From positions 1 through 62,584 of the forward strand of contig NZ_PEIG01000024.1 in assembly GCF_002749975.1 (NCBI RefSeq): a stretch of 62,584 bases of DNA. Reading direction: 5' to 3'. Source of the stretch: Gloeocapsopsis sp. IPPAS B-1203. Its GTDB lineage: Bacteria; Cyanobacteriota; Cyanobacteriia; Cyanobacteriales; Chroococcidiopsidaceae. Position numbers and translations under genes: made by a program. The notes beneath the pieces are model-generated. The model was not told where the DNA came from, did not search any database, and saw only the letters and a program-made list of their open reading frames with translations. The first letter of the stretch is position 1. The number at the start of each line of letters is the position of its first letter. This document shows, piece after piece, positions 20,019 to 29,083 of this stretch.

Positions 20019-21728
20019 ATGGAATCAAAACCACGCGACGTACAGTTTTTTCCAATTGGGATCGATACATCAGTATTGCGATCGCGCAGTTGGACGCGGT
20101 TAAGATTTGAAATTGAATATGCCTTAGCTCGCGGTACAACTGCTAATTGCTATATCATTCAAGGCGATCACCTTGCAATTATCGATCCTCCAGGAGAAAC
20201 TTTCACTCAAATTTATTTAGCAGCTCTACAACAACGCATCGATTTACAAAAGCTAGATTATGTCATTCTCGGACACGTTAATCCTAACCGTGCGGCAACC
20301 TTAAAAGCTTTACTAGAAATTGCTCCGCAAATAACCTTTGTCTGCTCTAATCCAGGTGCGATCAATCTCCGTGGCGCACTAGAAAAACCCGATCTACACG
20401 TCAAAGTCATGCGTGGCGAGGAAACGCTGGATTTAGGGAAAGGTCATGATTTGCAATTTATCCCTACTCCTAATCCACGCTATCCCGATCATCTTTGCAC
20501 CTACGATCCCCTGACAGAAATTCTCTATACAGATAAGTTCTTTGGAGCGCATATTTGTGGCGATCAGGTATTTGATGAAGGTTGGGAGAGTTTTCAAGAA
20601 GATCGGCGCTACTATTTCGATTGCTTAATGGCTCCCCACGCCCGTCAAGTAGAAACTGCACTAGACAAACTTTCCGATCTTCCTGTCAGAATGTACGCCA
20701 CAGCACATGGTCCCTTAGTGCGTTACGGATTACTGCAACTAACTGCAGCATACCGTCAATGGAGTCAGCAGCAAACGTCTCAAGATACTACCGTTGCTTT
20801 AATTTATGCTTCGGCTTATGGCAATACGGCAACTCTAGCACAAGCGATCGCGCGTGGTATTACTAAAGCAGGTGTTGGTGTCGAATCGATTAATTGTGAA
20901 ATTGCTGCTCCAGACGAAATTCGTACTGCTGTCGAAAAATCAGCCGGATTTATTATTGGTTCACCCACACTCGGCGGACACGCACCTACTCCTATTCAAA
21001 CAGCGTTAGGTATAGTGCTATCGACTGCAACTAACAATAAACTTGCAGGAGTATTTGGTTCCTATGGTTGGAGTGGTGAAGCAATTGATTTAATCGAAAA
21101 TAAACTCAAAGATGCTGGTTATAGATTTGGGTTTGACACTATGCGCGTCAAGTTCAAGCCCAACGACGTCACCTTACAACTATGCGAAGAAGCTGGAACT
21201 GACTTTGCTCAAAGTTTGAAAAAAGCTAAAAAAGTCCGCGCCCCGCGACAACCAGCTACTAATGTTGAACAAGCAGTTGGTCGAGTTGTTGGCTCATTGA
21301 GTGTGGTGACGACTAAGCAAGGAGATATCTCTAGTGCAATGCTAGCTTCGTGGGTTTCTCAGGCAACTTTTAACCCTCCAGGATTAACCGTAGCAGTTGC
21401 TAAGGACCGCGCGATCGAATCACTCATGCACACTGGTAGCAAATTTGTCCTCAATATCCTTCCAGAAGACAACTATATCAGCTTAATGAAGCACTTTTTA
21501 AAACCTTTCACTCCTGGAGAAGATCGCTTCAGCGGTGTAGCAACTCAAAGCGCAGATAATGGCTGTCCTGTTCTCTCTGACGCTCTTGCTTATCTTGAGT
21601 GCTCTATTCAAAATCGCATGGAAGCTGGCGATCACTGGATTGTTTATGCAGCAGTGAATAATGGCAAAGTCCTAGATTCCGATGGAGTTACCGCCGTTCA
21701 CCACCGTAAGTCAGGAAACCACTATTAG
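20019..21728 (+). CDS. flv1: Flavodiiron protein Flv1
   Basis: A 569-aa partner of Flv3 with the same three-domain layout. The diiron site is degenerate: the position of HxExDH reads HVNPNR (near residue 89), a substitution set typical of Flv1. The beta-lactamase domain therefore should not bind iron in the normal way, and activity is expected from the Flv1/Flv3 hetero-oligomer. The flavodoxin and flavin reductase domains look intact (SSAMLASWVSQATF near 430). ATG at 20019. Confidence 0.92.
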   Translation: MESKPRDVQFFPIGIDTSVLRSRSWTRLRFEIEYALARGTTANCYIIQGDHLAIIDPPGETFTQIYLAALQQRIDLQKLDYVILGHVNPNRAATLKALLEIAPQITFVCSNPGAINLRGALEKPDLHVKVMRGEETLDLGKGHDLQFIPTPNPRYPDHLCTYDPLTEILYTDKFFGAHICGDQVFDEGWESFQEDRRYYFDCLMAPHARQVETALDKLSDLPVRMYATAHGPLVRYGLLQLTAAYRQWSQQQTSQDTTVALIYASAYGNTATLAQAIARGITKAGVGVESINCEIAAPDEIRTAVEKSAGFIIGSPTLGGHAPTPIQTALGIVLSTATNNKLAGVFGSYGWSGEAIDLIENKLKDAGYRFGFDTMRVKFKPNDVTLQLCEEAGTDFAQSLKKAKKVRAPRQPATNVEQAVGRVVGSLSVVTTKQGDISSAMLASWVSQATFNPPGLTVAVAKDRAIESLMHTGSKFVLNILPEDNYISLMKHFLKPFTPGEDRFSGVATQSADNGCPVLSDALAYLECSIQNRMEAGDHWIVYAAVNNGKVLDSDGVTAVHHRKSGNHY

Positions 21729-21729
21729 A

Positions 21730-21840
21730 AGATGAGTAGTAGGGTAGTAGAGTTCAAGGGTAGTAGGGTATGAGGGTATGAGGGTATTAGGGTAGTAGGG
21801 TATGAGGGTATTAGGGAAAAATAGCATTTTCGTCTCTCCC
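21730..21840. repeat. Tandem repeat of GGGTAGTA / GGGTATGA octamers
   Basis: After the flv1 stop the sequence is built of 8-bp units (GGGTAGTA, GGGTATGA, GGGTATTA) repeated about ten times. There is no spacer-repeat structure, so it is not CRISPR. Confidence 0.85.
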
Positions 21841-21888
21841 ACACTCTTACACTCCCACTCGCCCCTCGCCCCACACTCCTCACCCCTC

Positions 21889-22428
21889 CTACAGTCTTTT
21901 CTCTAAATACTGACCAATCATCTGCTGTTCGCCTGCGCGGGAAATAATTGTTTGCCGAGTACGGTAATTGTTACCGATCAACTTCAATTCTTCTTCAAAT
22001 ACAGAACCTTTGTACTCTGTACGCAAACACATTGTTTGAGGATTGGAGAAATAATACTCGGCTGTGACTGGCTTTGTTGTCGCAAAACCGCGATCGCGAT
22101 ACAACGTTGTTCCACCTACACCGAAAAGTGTCGTGCCTTTCGATTCTTTCTTTCCTGACACCGAATTTGTACTTTCCCAGCTTACTTTAGCACCACAAGT
22201 GAGAACTGTAGCATCATCAAGTTGGTGTAATTGAGCGAGTTGTTCTAGTTCTGCACACCCTGGTTCTAAAAACTGAATGGTAATAATGCTAACCATTTCC
22301 TTTGTTTCTCCATCTGGCAAAGTGTAATATCGCCTTTCTGAGCGCCATTTACCAGCGGAGTGTTTGAAAAATTCTGCAGCTAGCAGCGAAGCTTCTCTTG
22401 TGTAGGTCAGTTGTTGCGGTGATGTCAC
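21889..22428 (-). CDS. Phycobiliprotein lyase, CpcS/CpeS family
   Basis: About 179 aa. FFKHSAGKWRSERRYYTL near the N-terminus and the C-terminal YRTRQTIISRAGEQQMIGQYLEKR are characteristic of the CpcS/CpeS/CpcU lipocalin-like lyases. These attach bilins to cysteines of phycobiliproteins. The Cys-84-type specificity is family knowledge, and the subtype (CpcS versus CpcU-like) is not decided here. A GTG at 22428 has GAGG at a good distance; a TTG at 22437 would add three residues. Convergent with flv1. Confidence 0.82.
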   Translation of the reverse strand: MTSPQQLTYTREASLLAAEFFKHSAGKWRSERRYYTLPDGETKEMVSIITIQFLEPGCAELEQLAQLHQLDDATVLTCGAKVSWESTNSVSGKKESKGTTLFGVGGTTLYRDRGFATTKPVTAEYYFSNPQTMCLRTEYKGSVFEEELKLIGNNYRTRQTIISRAGEQQMIGQYLEKRL

Positions 22429-22804
22429 TATCAGCAAGCCTCATGGAAAGTTATATCAATCAAGGGTATTTTAGGATTAAATGCAATACCTTGTTACTAT
22501 TTTTAATACATTAAATTATACATACAATCATAGCGACAAAAATTAAAAATGTGTCACTGTTTTACCAAAATCAGTCTGTAGAGTAACTCATGTAAGTCAA
22601 CCGAGATTTTAATCTTCAAAACTGAATAGACAATGATTTTTTTTATTCAGTTGGTCTAACAAGCTCTATGAAAGGCGTTGAGCGCAATAGTTCTTTATGC
22701 AAGTCTCTATCGATTGATGGATAGCCGAAAGCTAACTACTTTACCCCTAGACTCAAAGCCAAGTATCAAGTTAATATGGATGATTGTGAGTTTTTCATAA
22801 GGCT
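22429..22804. other. Intergenic region upstream of rplS
   Basis: 376 bp between the divergent lyase and rplS genes. AT-rich with no ORF. It presumably carries both promoters; none could be fixed by eye. Confidence 0.4.
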
Positions 22805-23167
22805 ATGAACGCGCAAGAGATTATCCGCTCGATAGAAGCGGAGCAATTAAAGTCGAATTTACCCGATATCTATGTCGGAGATACAGTTAGAGTAGGAGTC
22901 ATTATTCAAGAAGGTGGCAAAGAACGTACCCAACCTTATGAAGGAGTAGTCATTGCCAAACGCAATGGCGGAATCAATGAGACAATTACAGTAAGAAGAA
23001 TCTTTCAGGGAGTAGGCGTAGAGCGAGTTTTTCTACTACACTCACCCCGCGTTGCTAGTATAAAAGTACTGCGGCGTGGTAAAGTCCGCCGCGCTAAGTT
23101 ATACTATTTACGCGATCGTGTTGGTAAAGCTACCCGCGTGAAACAACGCTTTGACCGCGCTTTGTAG
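22805..23167 (+). CDS. rplS: 50S ribosomal protein L19
   Basis: A 120-aa L19, at the 30S-50S interface. [30 protein letters not shown] and the ending [16 protein letters not shown] are diagnostic. ATG at 22805. A TTCAG/CTGAA inverted repeat just after the stop could be a weak terminator. It lies directly upstream of tRNA-Trp and the secE-nusG-rpl cluster. Confidence 0.97.
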   Translation: MNAQEIIRSIEAEQLKSNLPDIYVGDTVRVGVIIQEGGKERTQPYEGVVIAKRNGGINETITVRRIFQGVGVERVFLLHSPRVASIKVLRRGKVRRAKLYYLRDRVGKATRVKQRFDRAL

Positions 23168-23258
23168 AATACATTCAGTTAAATCAAGCTGAATTTAACG
23201 CATTCGCTCTCAAATTGCGTTACACTACAATTCAGTGGCTACAGCTACAGAAAGTTGT

Positions 23259-23331
23259 GCGCTCTTAGTTCAGTTGGTAGAACGCAGGTCTCCAAAACCT
23301 GATGTCGGGGGTTCAAGTCCTCCAGGGCGCG
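23259..23331 (+). tRNA. trnW: tRNA-Trp (CCA)
   Basis: 73 nt. Acceptor stem GCGCTCT pairs with AGGGCGC (one T-G pair), with discriminator G as expected for tRNA-Trp. The D-arm contains AGTTGGTAG. The anticodon stem CAGGT/ACCTG encloses CTCCAAA with anticodon CCA. The T-arm contains GTTCAAGTC. CCA is not encoded. It precedes secE, an arrangement common in bacteria. Confidence 0.97.
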
Positions 23332-23544
23332 CTGTGCAGACTATAAGTCCGCTTGTAGCACATTCACTATAGACATACCCGAAAGCAGTATGAAGCGTTT
23401 AAGCGGCATCAAGATGTGAAACTTTCGGGTAAAATTATTTGTGTAAGTATGACTAAGACCGTCTCGCAAAGTAGGCAAGTTTGAGTGTCTGCGAGTGCAG
23501 AAATTCGTGTCATAGCTGCATTGTGATTGGGGAGACGATTGCTC

Positions 23545-23769
23545 GTGAATAAGAAGAATGAAGTTGAAATCCAAGAACCCAAGAATGGGGGTAATATTGG
23601 TAGCTTCTTCCAAGGAACCAAAGAAGAATTCGACAAAGTTGTCTGGCCAAGCAGACAGCAACTTGTAAGTGAGTCAGCTGCTGTATTGTCGATGGTAGTG
23701 CTTTCGGCAACCTTTATCTATCTGGTTAATGGCTTCTTTGCTTGGGCAGCAGGACAGGTGTTTCGATGA
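23545..23769 (+). CDS. secE: Preprotein translocase subunit SecE
   Basis: A 74-aa single-span SecE, the essential clamp subunit of SecYEG. FFQGTKEEFDKVVWPSRQQLVSESAAV is the conserved amphipathic helix, followed by one membrane helix (VLSMVVLSATFIYLVNGFF). GTG at 23545 is chosen because GGGGAGA lies about 9 bp upstream; a TTG at 23527 would add six residues. Its stop overlaps the nusG start by 4 bp (ATGA). Confidence 0.95.
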   Translation: MNKKNEVEIQEPKNGGNIGSFFQGTKEEFDKVVWPSRQQLVSESAAVLSMVVLSATFIYLVNGFFAWAAGQVFR

Positions 23770-24398
23770 TTTTTGAAGACGAATCACACAATCCCAATCA
23801 ATCACAGAATGCAGGAGAGACAACTACTCCTGCTCTAACTCCGCGTTGGTATGCAGTTCAAGTAGCATCTGGATGTGAAAAAAGAGTCAAAGCAGACATA
23901 GAGCGGAGAGCACAGACCTTTGATGTTGCCGAGCGGATTGCTCAAGTTGAAATCCCGCAGACTCCTGCTGTGAAAATTCGGAAAGACGGCAGTAGACAGC
24001 ATACAGAAGAAAAAGTATTCCCTGGCTACGTGCTTGTCAAAATGTCAATGGATGATGACACCTGGCAAGTTGTCAAAAACACGCCTCATGTCATCAACTT
24101 TGTGGGAGCCGAGCAAAAAAAAGGAGTTGGCAGAGGGCGCGGTCACGTCAAACCAGTTGCACTGAGTCATACAGAGGTCGAACGGATATTTAAACAGACA
24201 GCTGAGCAAGAGCCAGTCGTTAAAATTGATATGGCAGCTGGCGATAAAATTGTTGTACTTTCGGGTCCATTTAAAGACTTTGAAGGTGAAGTGGTAGAAG
24301 TCAGTCCAGAACGGAGCAAGCTTAAAGCATTACTCTCAATTTTTGGACGCGACACGCCCGTCGAATTGGAATTTAATCAGGTTCAGAAACAAGGCTAA
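23766..24398 (+). CDS. nusG: Transcription termination/antitermination protein NusG
   Basis: 210 aa. RWYAVQVASGCEKRVKADIERRA starts the NGN domain, which binds RNA polymerase. VFPGYVLVKM and TPHVINFVG follow, and the KOW domain is at MAAGDKIVVLSGPFKDFEGEV. The cyanobacterial acidic N-terminal extension of about 25 residues is present. ATG at 23766 overlaps the secE stop, giving translational coupling. rplK starts 7 bp after its stop. Confidence 0.97.
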   Translation: MIFEDESHNPNQSQNAGETTTPALTPRWYAVQVASGCEKRVKADIERRAQTFDVAERIAQVEIPQTPAVKIRKDGSRQHTEEKVFPGYVLVKMSMDDDTWQVVKNTPHVINFVGAEQKKGVGRGRGHVKPVALSHTEVERIFKQTAEQEPVVKIDMAAGDKIVVLSGPFKDFEGEVVEVSPERSKLKALLSIFGRDTPVELEFNQVQKQG

Positions 24399-24404
24399 TA
24401 GAGA

Positions 24405-24830
24405 ATGGCAAAAAAAGTTGTTGCGGTCATTAAGTTGGCTCTGACCGCAGGAAAAGCAAACCCAGCACCTCCAGTGGGTCCAGCGCTTGGTCAGCATGGC
24501 GTCAATATTATGATGTTCTGCAAAGAATATAACGCCAGAACAGCAGACCAAGCCGGAACGGTAATTCCAGTAGAAATCTCGGTTTTTGAAGACCGCAGTT
24601 TCACATTTGTACTCAAGACTCCACCAGCTTCAGTATTGATTTGTAAGGCAGCTGGAATCGAGCGCGGTTCCAACGAACCGAACAAAAAGAAAATTGGGCA
24701 GATCAGCCAAGCACAACTGCAAGAGATCGCCCAAACAAAAATGCCAGACCTCAATGCAAATGATATTGAGGCAGCAATGAAAATTGTGGCTGGAACTGCT
24801 CGAAATATGGGCGTAACAGTTGTTGATTAA
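24405..24830 (+). CDS. rplK: 50S ribosomal protein L11
   Basis: 141 aa, normal length. [27 protein letters not shown] at the N-terminus and the C-terminal rRNA-binding domain ending [12 protein letters not shown] are fully conserved. Part of the GTPase-associated centre. Same operon as nusG and probably rplA. Confidence 0.98.
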   Translation: MAKKVVAVIKLALTAGKANPAPPVGPALGQHGVNIMMFCKEYNARTADQAGTVIPVEISVFEDRSFTFVLKTPPASVLICKAAGIERGSNEPNKKKIGQISQAQLQEIAQTKMPDLNANDIEAAMKIVAGTARNMGVTVVD

Positions 24831-24931
24831 TTGTTAGGATGATTTTCTAGCAGTAGACATTAAAGCTTTTAACGTATACATATAGCGGGGGAGAAGCAGA
24901 GCTTCGTTAAGCAACCCCAAAGGAGAAAAAA
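24831..24931 (+). promoter_or_regulatory. rplK-rplA spacer with stem-loop, possible L1-binding or attenuation site
   Basis: The 101-bp spacer contains a GC-rich fold near 24885-24918: GGGG pairs with CCCC, with an inner GAAGC/GCTTC hairpin. The rplA ribosome site AAAGGAG follows at once. L1 binding sites usually lie upstream of rplK, so regulation here is only a possibility. It is seen by eye only. Confidence 0.35.
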
Positions 24932-25645
24932 ATGGCGAAAAAAGAATCTCGCCGGATGCAAGAACTGCGAAAAAAGGTTGAAGATAAACCTTATCAACCA
25001 ATAGAGGCGCTGAGCTTACTCAAAGAAACAGCAACAGCTAAGTTTCCTGAAGCTGCAGAAGCTCACATTCGCCTAGGAATTGACCCTAAATATACTGATC
25101 AACAGTTACGAACAACAGTAGCGCTACCTAAAGGTACTGGTCAAATTGTACGGGTAGCAGTTATTGCTAGAGGGGAGAAAGTGACTGAAGCAACAAATGC
25201 TGGTGCTGATATTGTTGGTTCAGAAGAATTGATTGATGAAATTCAACAAGGTCGCATGGACTTCGATCGATTAATTGCGACACCAGACGTCATGCCGCAG
25301 GTAGCAAAACTCGGACGACTTCTAGGACCACGCGGTTTGATGCCTTCACCAAAAGGTGGGACAGTCACGTTTGATATTACTCAAGCGATCGCCGATTTTA
25401 AAGCTGGTAAACTAGAATTTCGTGCCGATCGCACAGGCATTGTTCATGTTATGTTTGGTAAGGTGTCTTTCTCACCAGAAGATTTATTAGTAAATCTTAA
25501 GGCTTTACAAGAGACTATTGACCGCAATCGTCCTTCAGGTGCAAAAGGTCGTTATTGGCGGACAATGTTTGTGTCAGCAACAATGGGACCATCAATCCAA
25601 GTTGATGTCAATGCCCTGCGCGACATGAAATCTGAAGCTGCTTGA
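24932..25645 (+). CDS. rplA: 50S ribosomal protein L1
   Basis: 237 aa. Contains [36 protein letters not shown] and [18 protein letters not shown], the standard L1 signatures. It forms the L1 stalk and, as family knowledge, often represses its own mRNA. AAAGGAG ribosome site 8 bp upstream. Confidence 0.98.
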   Translation: MAKKESRRMQELRKKVEDKPYQPIEALSLLKETATAKFPEAAEAHIRLGIDPKYTDQQLRTTVALPKGTGQIVRVAVIARGEKVTEATNAGADIVGSEELIDEIQQGRMDFDRLIATPDVMPQVAKLGRLLGPRGLMPSPKGGTVTFDITQAIADFKAGKLEFRADRTGIVHVMFGKVSFSPEDLLVNLKALQETIDRNRPSGAKGRYWRTMFVSATMGPSIQVDVNALRDMKSEAA

Positions 25646-25744
25646 TGAGAGGTCAGAGGTTAGTGGCTAGTGGCTAGCAAGTAGAGAAATTTATCTCATT
25701 TCTTGTCTTAACTTCTTCTACTCTCAGAAACCTGACCCCTGACC

Positions 25745-25946
25745 CTTCCACAATCAAATAGACAAAGCCAGAGACAGCAGGAGCTTGGATAGCTTAATAC
25801 CCTGCCGAGGTTTGTAACTCAAATGCTGAAATGCCACCAACAAAGTGGCATGGCTGCAGAGGTATAACCTGATAACCCTGGCTGATAAAGCTAGGGTTTT
25901 TGCTTTGAGTTATTAGTACGTATAAAGTTAAGGAGGTGAGACACAG
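25745..25946 (+). promoter_or_regulatory. L10-type ribosomal protein leader with terminator-like hairpin
   Basis: The untranslated region before rplJ carries the features of the bacterial L10 leader: a long imperfect stem including AATGCCACC/GGTGGCA-like pairing and a kink-type CTGCCGAGG block. It is followed at 25874-25901 by a strong hairpin (AACCCTGGCT / AGCTAGGGTT) and a T-run, which looks like an intrinsic terminator. L10(L12)4 binding to such leaders is well established. Control by attenuation rather than at translation is my inference from the T-tract. Confidence 0.75.
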
Positions 25947-26504
25947 ATGGGTAGAACGCTAGAAAACAAGCAAGAAATTGTTGCTGAACTTAAAGAGAGT
26001 TTGAGTCAATCGCAGTTAGCGCTTGTCATTGAATACCAAGGACTTACTGTTGCAGAGATTTCTGATCTGCGGCGACGACTGCGTCCTACTGGCACGATTT
26101 GCAAAGTGACAAAGAATACCTTTATGGGTATTGCCATCGATGGTCAGGAGAACTGGCAACCGATGTCAGAATTTCTTCAAGGTTCTTCTGCCTTTTTACT
26201 TGTTAAAGAGGACATCAGCGGTGCGATCAAAGCTTACCAAGACTTCCAAAAAGCCAGTAAAAAGACTCAATTGCGTGGCGGCGTGATGGAAGGTCGGGTA
26301 CTGAAAGAGCCTGATATTAAAGCACTTGCAGACCTACCATCGAAAGAACAACTAATTGCTCAAATTGCTGGAGCGCTCAATGCTTTAGCAACCAAGATTG
26401 CTGTAGGGATCAACGAAGTTCCTGCTTCTTTGGGTCGCAGTATTCAAGCAATTTCAGAAAAAGATCAAAGCAATGACGCTGCTGAAAGTAGCGATGCTGC
26501 TTAG
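25947..26504 (+). CDS. rplJ: 50S ribosomal protein L10
   Basis: 185 aa. NKQEIVAELKESLSQSQLALVIEYQGLTVAEISDLRRRLR and VTKNTFMGIAI are conserved L10 blocks. The C-terminal helix that recruits L7/L12 dimers is present (IAGALNALATKIAVGINEVPASLGRSIQAI). AAGGAGG ribosome site upstream. Followed by rplL after 50 bp. Confidence 0.98.
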   Translation: MGRTLENKQEIVAELKESLSQSQLALVIEYQGLTVAEISDLRRRLRPTGTICKVTKNTFMGIAIDGQENWQPMSEFLQGSSAFLLVKEDISGAIKAYQDFQKASKKTQLRGGVMEGRVLKEPDIKALADLPSKEQLIAQIAGALNALATKIAVGINEVPASLGRSIQAISEKDQSNDAAESSDAA

Positions 26505-26554
26505 TAGCTAACTTGCATTTGTAGAAACAACTAACACATTACAGGAGTTAATCA

Positions 26555-26953
26555 ATGTCTGCTGCAACTGAACAAATTTTAGAACAACTCAAGTCTTTAA
26601 CTCTGCTAGAGGCTGCAGAGCTAGTCAAGCAAATTGAAGAAGCCTTTGGTGTCAGCGCGGCTGCACCTGCTGGTGGGATGATGATGATGGCTGCTCCTGG
26701 TGGTGCTGCGGCTGCACCTGCTGAGGAAGTCGAAGAACAAACTGAGTTTGATGTCATCTTAGATGAAGTACCTGCTGATAAGAAAATTGCTGTCCTTAAA
26801 GTGGTACGTACATTGACGGGATTAGGTTTGAAAGAAGCGAAAGATCTCGTAGAGTCTACACCTAAGCCAGTTAAAGAAGCTGTTGCCAAAGATGCTGCTG
26901 AAGATATGAAAAAGCAGCTTGAAGAAGCCGGCGCTAAGGTTACTGTCAAGTAG
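26555..26953 (+). CDS. rplL: 50S ribosomal protein L7/L12
   Basis: 132 aa. N-terminal dimerisation helix ([26 protein letters not shown]), Ala/Gly/Met hinge, and the C-terminal factor-binding domain with EKTEFDV-like ([10 protein letters not shown]), [25 protein letters not shown] and a final KVTVK. It recruits translational GTPases. Last gene of the operon. Confidence 0.98.
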   Translation: MSAATEQILEQLKSLTLLEAAELVKQIEEAFGVSAAAPAGGMMMMAAPGGAAAAPAEEVEEQTEFDVILDEVPADKKIAVLKVVRTLTGLGLKEAKDLVESTPKPVKEAVAKDAAEDMKKQLEEAGAKVTVK

Positions 26954-26989
26954 TCATTGTTGATTTGGGAAGCGGGGTAGGCGGGGAGA

Positions 26990-27130
26990 CTAAGAGAGTT
27001 ATGAGTGTTGAGTGTTGAGTGTTGAGTGTTGAGTTAAGAACACTCAAAGTTCAAATTTCTTTTAATAAATGCCTCCGGCACTTTTCTTCGCGAACAAAAC
27101 TCAAAACTCAAAATTCAAAACTCAAAACTA
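26990..27130. repeat. Heptamer array plus element extension
   Basis: Tandem TGAGTGT units (26998-27035) followed at 27066-27100 by an inverted copy of the extension that accompanies the 29-bp element at 17012-17054, then AACTCAAAA-like low-complexity DNA. The 29-bp core itself is absent here. Confidence 0.8.
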
Positions 27131-27146
27131 ATCACTCGCTCCTCCC

Positions 27147-28880
27147 TTAGTGCAAGTCAGCTTCCCACACTCCTATATAAATGCGATCGCGATTATTCCG
27201 CTCAATAACTCCTTTTAATTCACCTGTAGTAAACGAGTAGCGATCGCTACGGCGCTGATAAACTTGCTGCAATCCTTGATTAACTTCTGCAGAGGCGTTA
27301 CCATCCAACAATTGCTGCAAAGTACTCTGCATAATTTGAGGATCGACAGATTGCGCAAATGAGACTTCAGTTTGCTGTAGACGTCCAGAATTACGATCAA
27401 ACAAATAGCCTAAGGTAACTTGGTTAGGCTTTATATCATAAATTGCTGCACGAGTATTTCCCCAAATACCTCTAGATGTTGTTGTCGGATTACCGAGTGT
27501 TGCTCTTACTTGGCTTTCTGATGTACCTGTAGGAAACGCAGGCACGTTTTTGTTTCTTACTTGTGCTGGTACATTATCTTGTGGTGATGCAGTAGGCGAA
27601 GGTACTGGAGACGTTTTTATTATTGCTGGTTCTTGGTTTGGGCTTGGTGATTCCTGTACGGGTGATGGTTCCTCTTCCTGAGTTTGTGGGGGTGCTTCTT
27701 CTAACTGAGGAAACAAAGGAGAAGGAGATGCAGGAGACTCTACAGGTGGAAGTATTGGTGAGGCAACAGGTGCTGTCGGTGATGGTGATACTGGAGTTGG
27801 ACTCGATTCAAGAGGAGGTTCCGCAATAGATTCTGACGGTTCTGTGCTGTTTGATATTGATGATTGTGGCGCTTGACGAAAATTAGCTAAGATACCAACT
27901 ACTAAACCTCCTGCAAGTAAACCAGCGATCGCTAAAAATTGCCAATTGTGGTTTTTGCGGTACGGAGTTGTAATTACAGGAGATTGAGTTCTCTGTGTAG
28001 TAGTTTGCTGACGAGACCCTGAAATCAATAGTGTTGTTTTTTCATGTGTCGTTGCAGTAGGACTGGTATACTGCAAATCTTCTAACATTTTGATTGCCGT
28101 GGTGTAGCGATCGCGTGGGTGATATTGAATTGCTTTATTAATAACTGCTGCAAATTTTGGGCTAATGTGAGAGATATATTGCTGCCAGAGAATCTCTTCA
28201 TTCTGTGAGGTTTCTAGTTCTTGAGGCAGTTTTCCGGTCAACAAATAAATTGCTGTCAAACCTAAGCCATAGATATCACTAGCATAAACTGGTCTTCCTG
28301 CTGCTTGCTCTGGAGACATAAACCCAGGAGTTCCAATGACCATGGTTTGGGTGAGTTTGCCTTGAGAATTAATTGCCGTTGCCATTGTTTGTTTGACTGC
28401 ACCAAAATCAATGAGCACGGGCTGATTGTTGGACTCACGCAGAATGATATTATCAGGTTTAATATCGCGGTAAATTATTCCTTGAGTGTGTACGTAATCT
28501 AGCACGTGCAGCAAGCTAACTAGAATTTCTCGGACGGCGTTTTCACTCAGTACTCCTGTGGTTGCTACTTTACTTGCTAGCGTTTGACCGTGAATCCACT
28601 CTTGCACTAAAAAAAACTGACCTTGTTCTGAAAAATAGGCATACAGCTTAGGGATTTGGCTGCTTCCTTCGCCTAAAGCTTCCAAAGTTGCTGCTTCCCG
28701 TTGAAATCGCTGTTGAATTAACTGATACAGACTGGGATCGTTCACCACTGGTTTGAGTTGCTTAATGACACAGCGGCGGCGTGAAGGCATATAAGTATCT
28801 TCTGCTAGAAAGGTTTCGCCAAACCCTCCAGAACCCAACAGTTGAATAATTTGATAGCGGTTGTTTAACAGCGTTGTCAT
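27147..28880 (-). CDS. Membrane-anchored Ser/Thr protein kinase (Hanks type)
   Basis: 577 aa from ATG 28880 (a GTG directly before it is possible). N-terminal kinase domain: LLGSGGFGETFLAED (P-loop), VIKQLKP (Lys), HTQGIIYRDIKPDNIIL (catalytic loop), LIDFGAVKQT (DFG) and TPGFMSPEQ (APE equivalent). A membrane helix lies near 312-332, then a Pro/Ser-rich linker, then a C-terminal domain of about 130 residues (FPTGTSESQVRATLGNPT...) of the type often fused to cyanobacterial kinases, with an OmlA-like beginning. Substrate unknown. Confidence 0.9.
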   Translation of the reverse strand: MTTLLNNRYQIIQLLGSGGFGETFLAEDTYMPSRRRCVIKQLKPVVNDPSLYQLIQQRFQREAATLEALGEGSSQIPKLYAYFSEQGQFFLVQEWIHGQTLASKVATTGVLSENAVREILVSLLHVLDYVHTQGIIYRDIKPDNIILRESNNQPVLIDFGAVKQTMATAINSQGKLTQTMVIGTPGFMSPEQAAGRPVYASDIYGLGLTAIYLLTGKLPQELETSQNEEILWQQYISHISPKFAAVINKAIQYHPRDRYTTAIKMLEDLQYTSPTATTHEKTTLLISGSRQQTTTQRTQSPVITTPYRKNHNWQFLAIAGLLAGGLVVGILANFRQAPQSSISNSTEPSESIAEPPLESSPTPVSPSPTAPVASPILPPVESPASPSPLFPQLEEAPPQTQEEEPSPVQESPSPNQEPAIIKTSPVPSPTASPQDNVPAQVRNKNVPAFPTGTSESQVRATLGNPTTTSRGIWGNTRAAIYDIKPNQVTLGYLFDRNSGRLQQTEVSFAQSVDPQIMQSTLQQLLDGNASAEVNQGLQQVYQRRSDRYSFTTGELKGVIERNNRDRIYIGVWEADLH

Positions 28881-29083
28881 CACATCTTTTAAAGCTGTAC
28901 GCTCAATTTTGATTGCGATCGCCTAGCTTTTCCGTAGTTCTTACGGTATCAGATTTATCTTCCACCTTCCACAATACAGCAAACAGTTTTGCTAGAAAGT
29001 TGCTATATCTATGAGAACAGCTCTAGGAAAACTTATGCTTCAAATAACTAGCGATCGGCTGTTAACTTAAGTAGTTAATTGAT

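Noticed and set aside
21740-21830. Possible CRISPR array
   Set aside because: Units are 8 bp and contiguous, without unique spacers; simple tandem repeat.
26548-26949. 133-codon ORF opposite rplL
   Set aside because: Exactly antisense to a certain L7/L12 gene; composition effect of the Ala-rich hinge.
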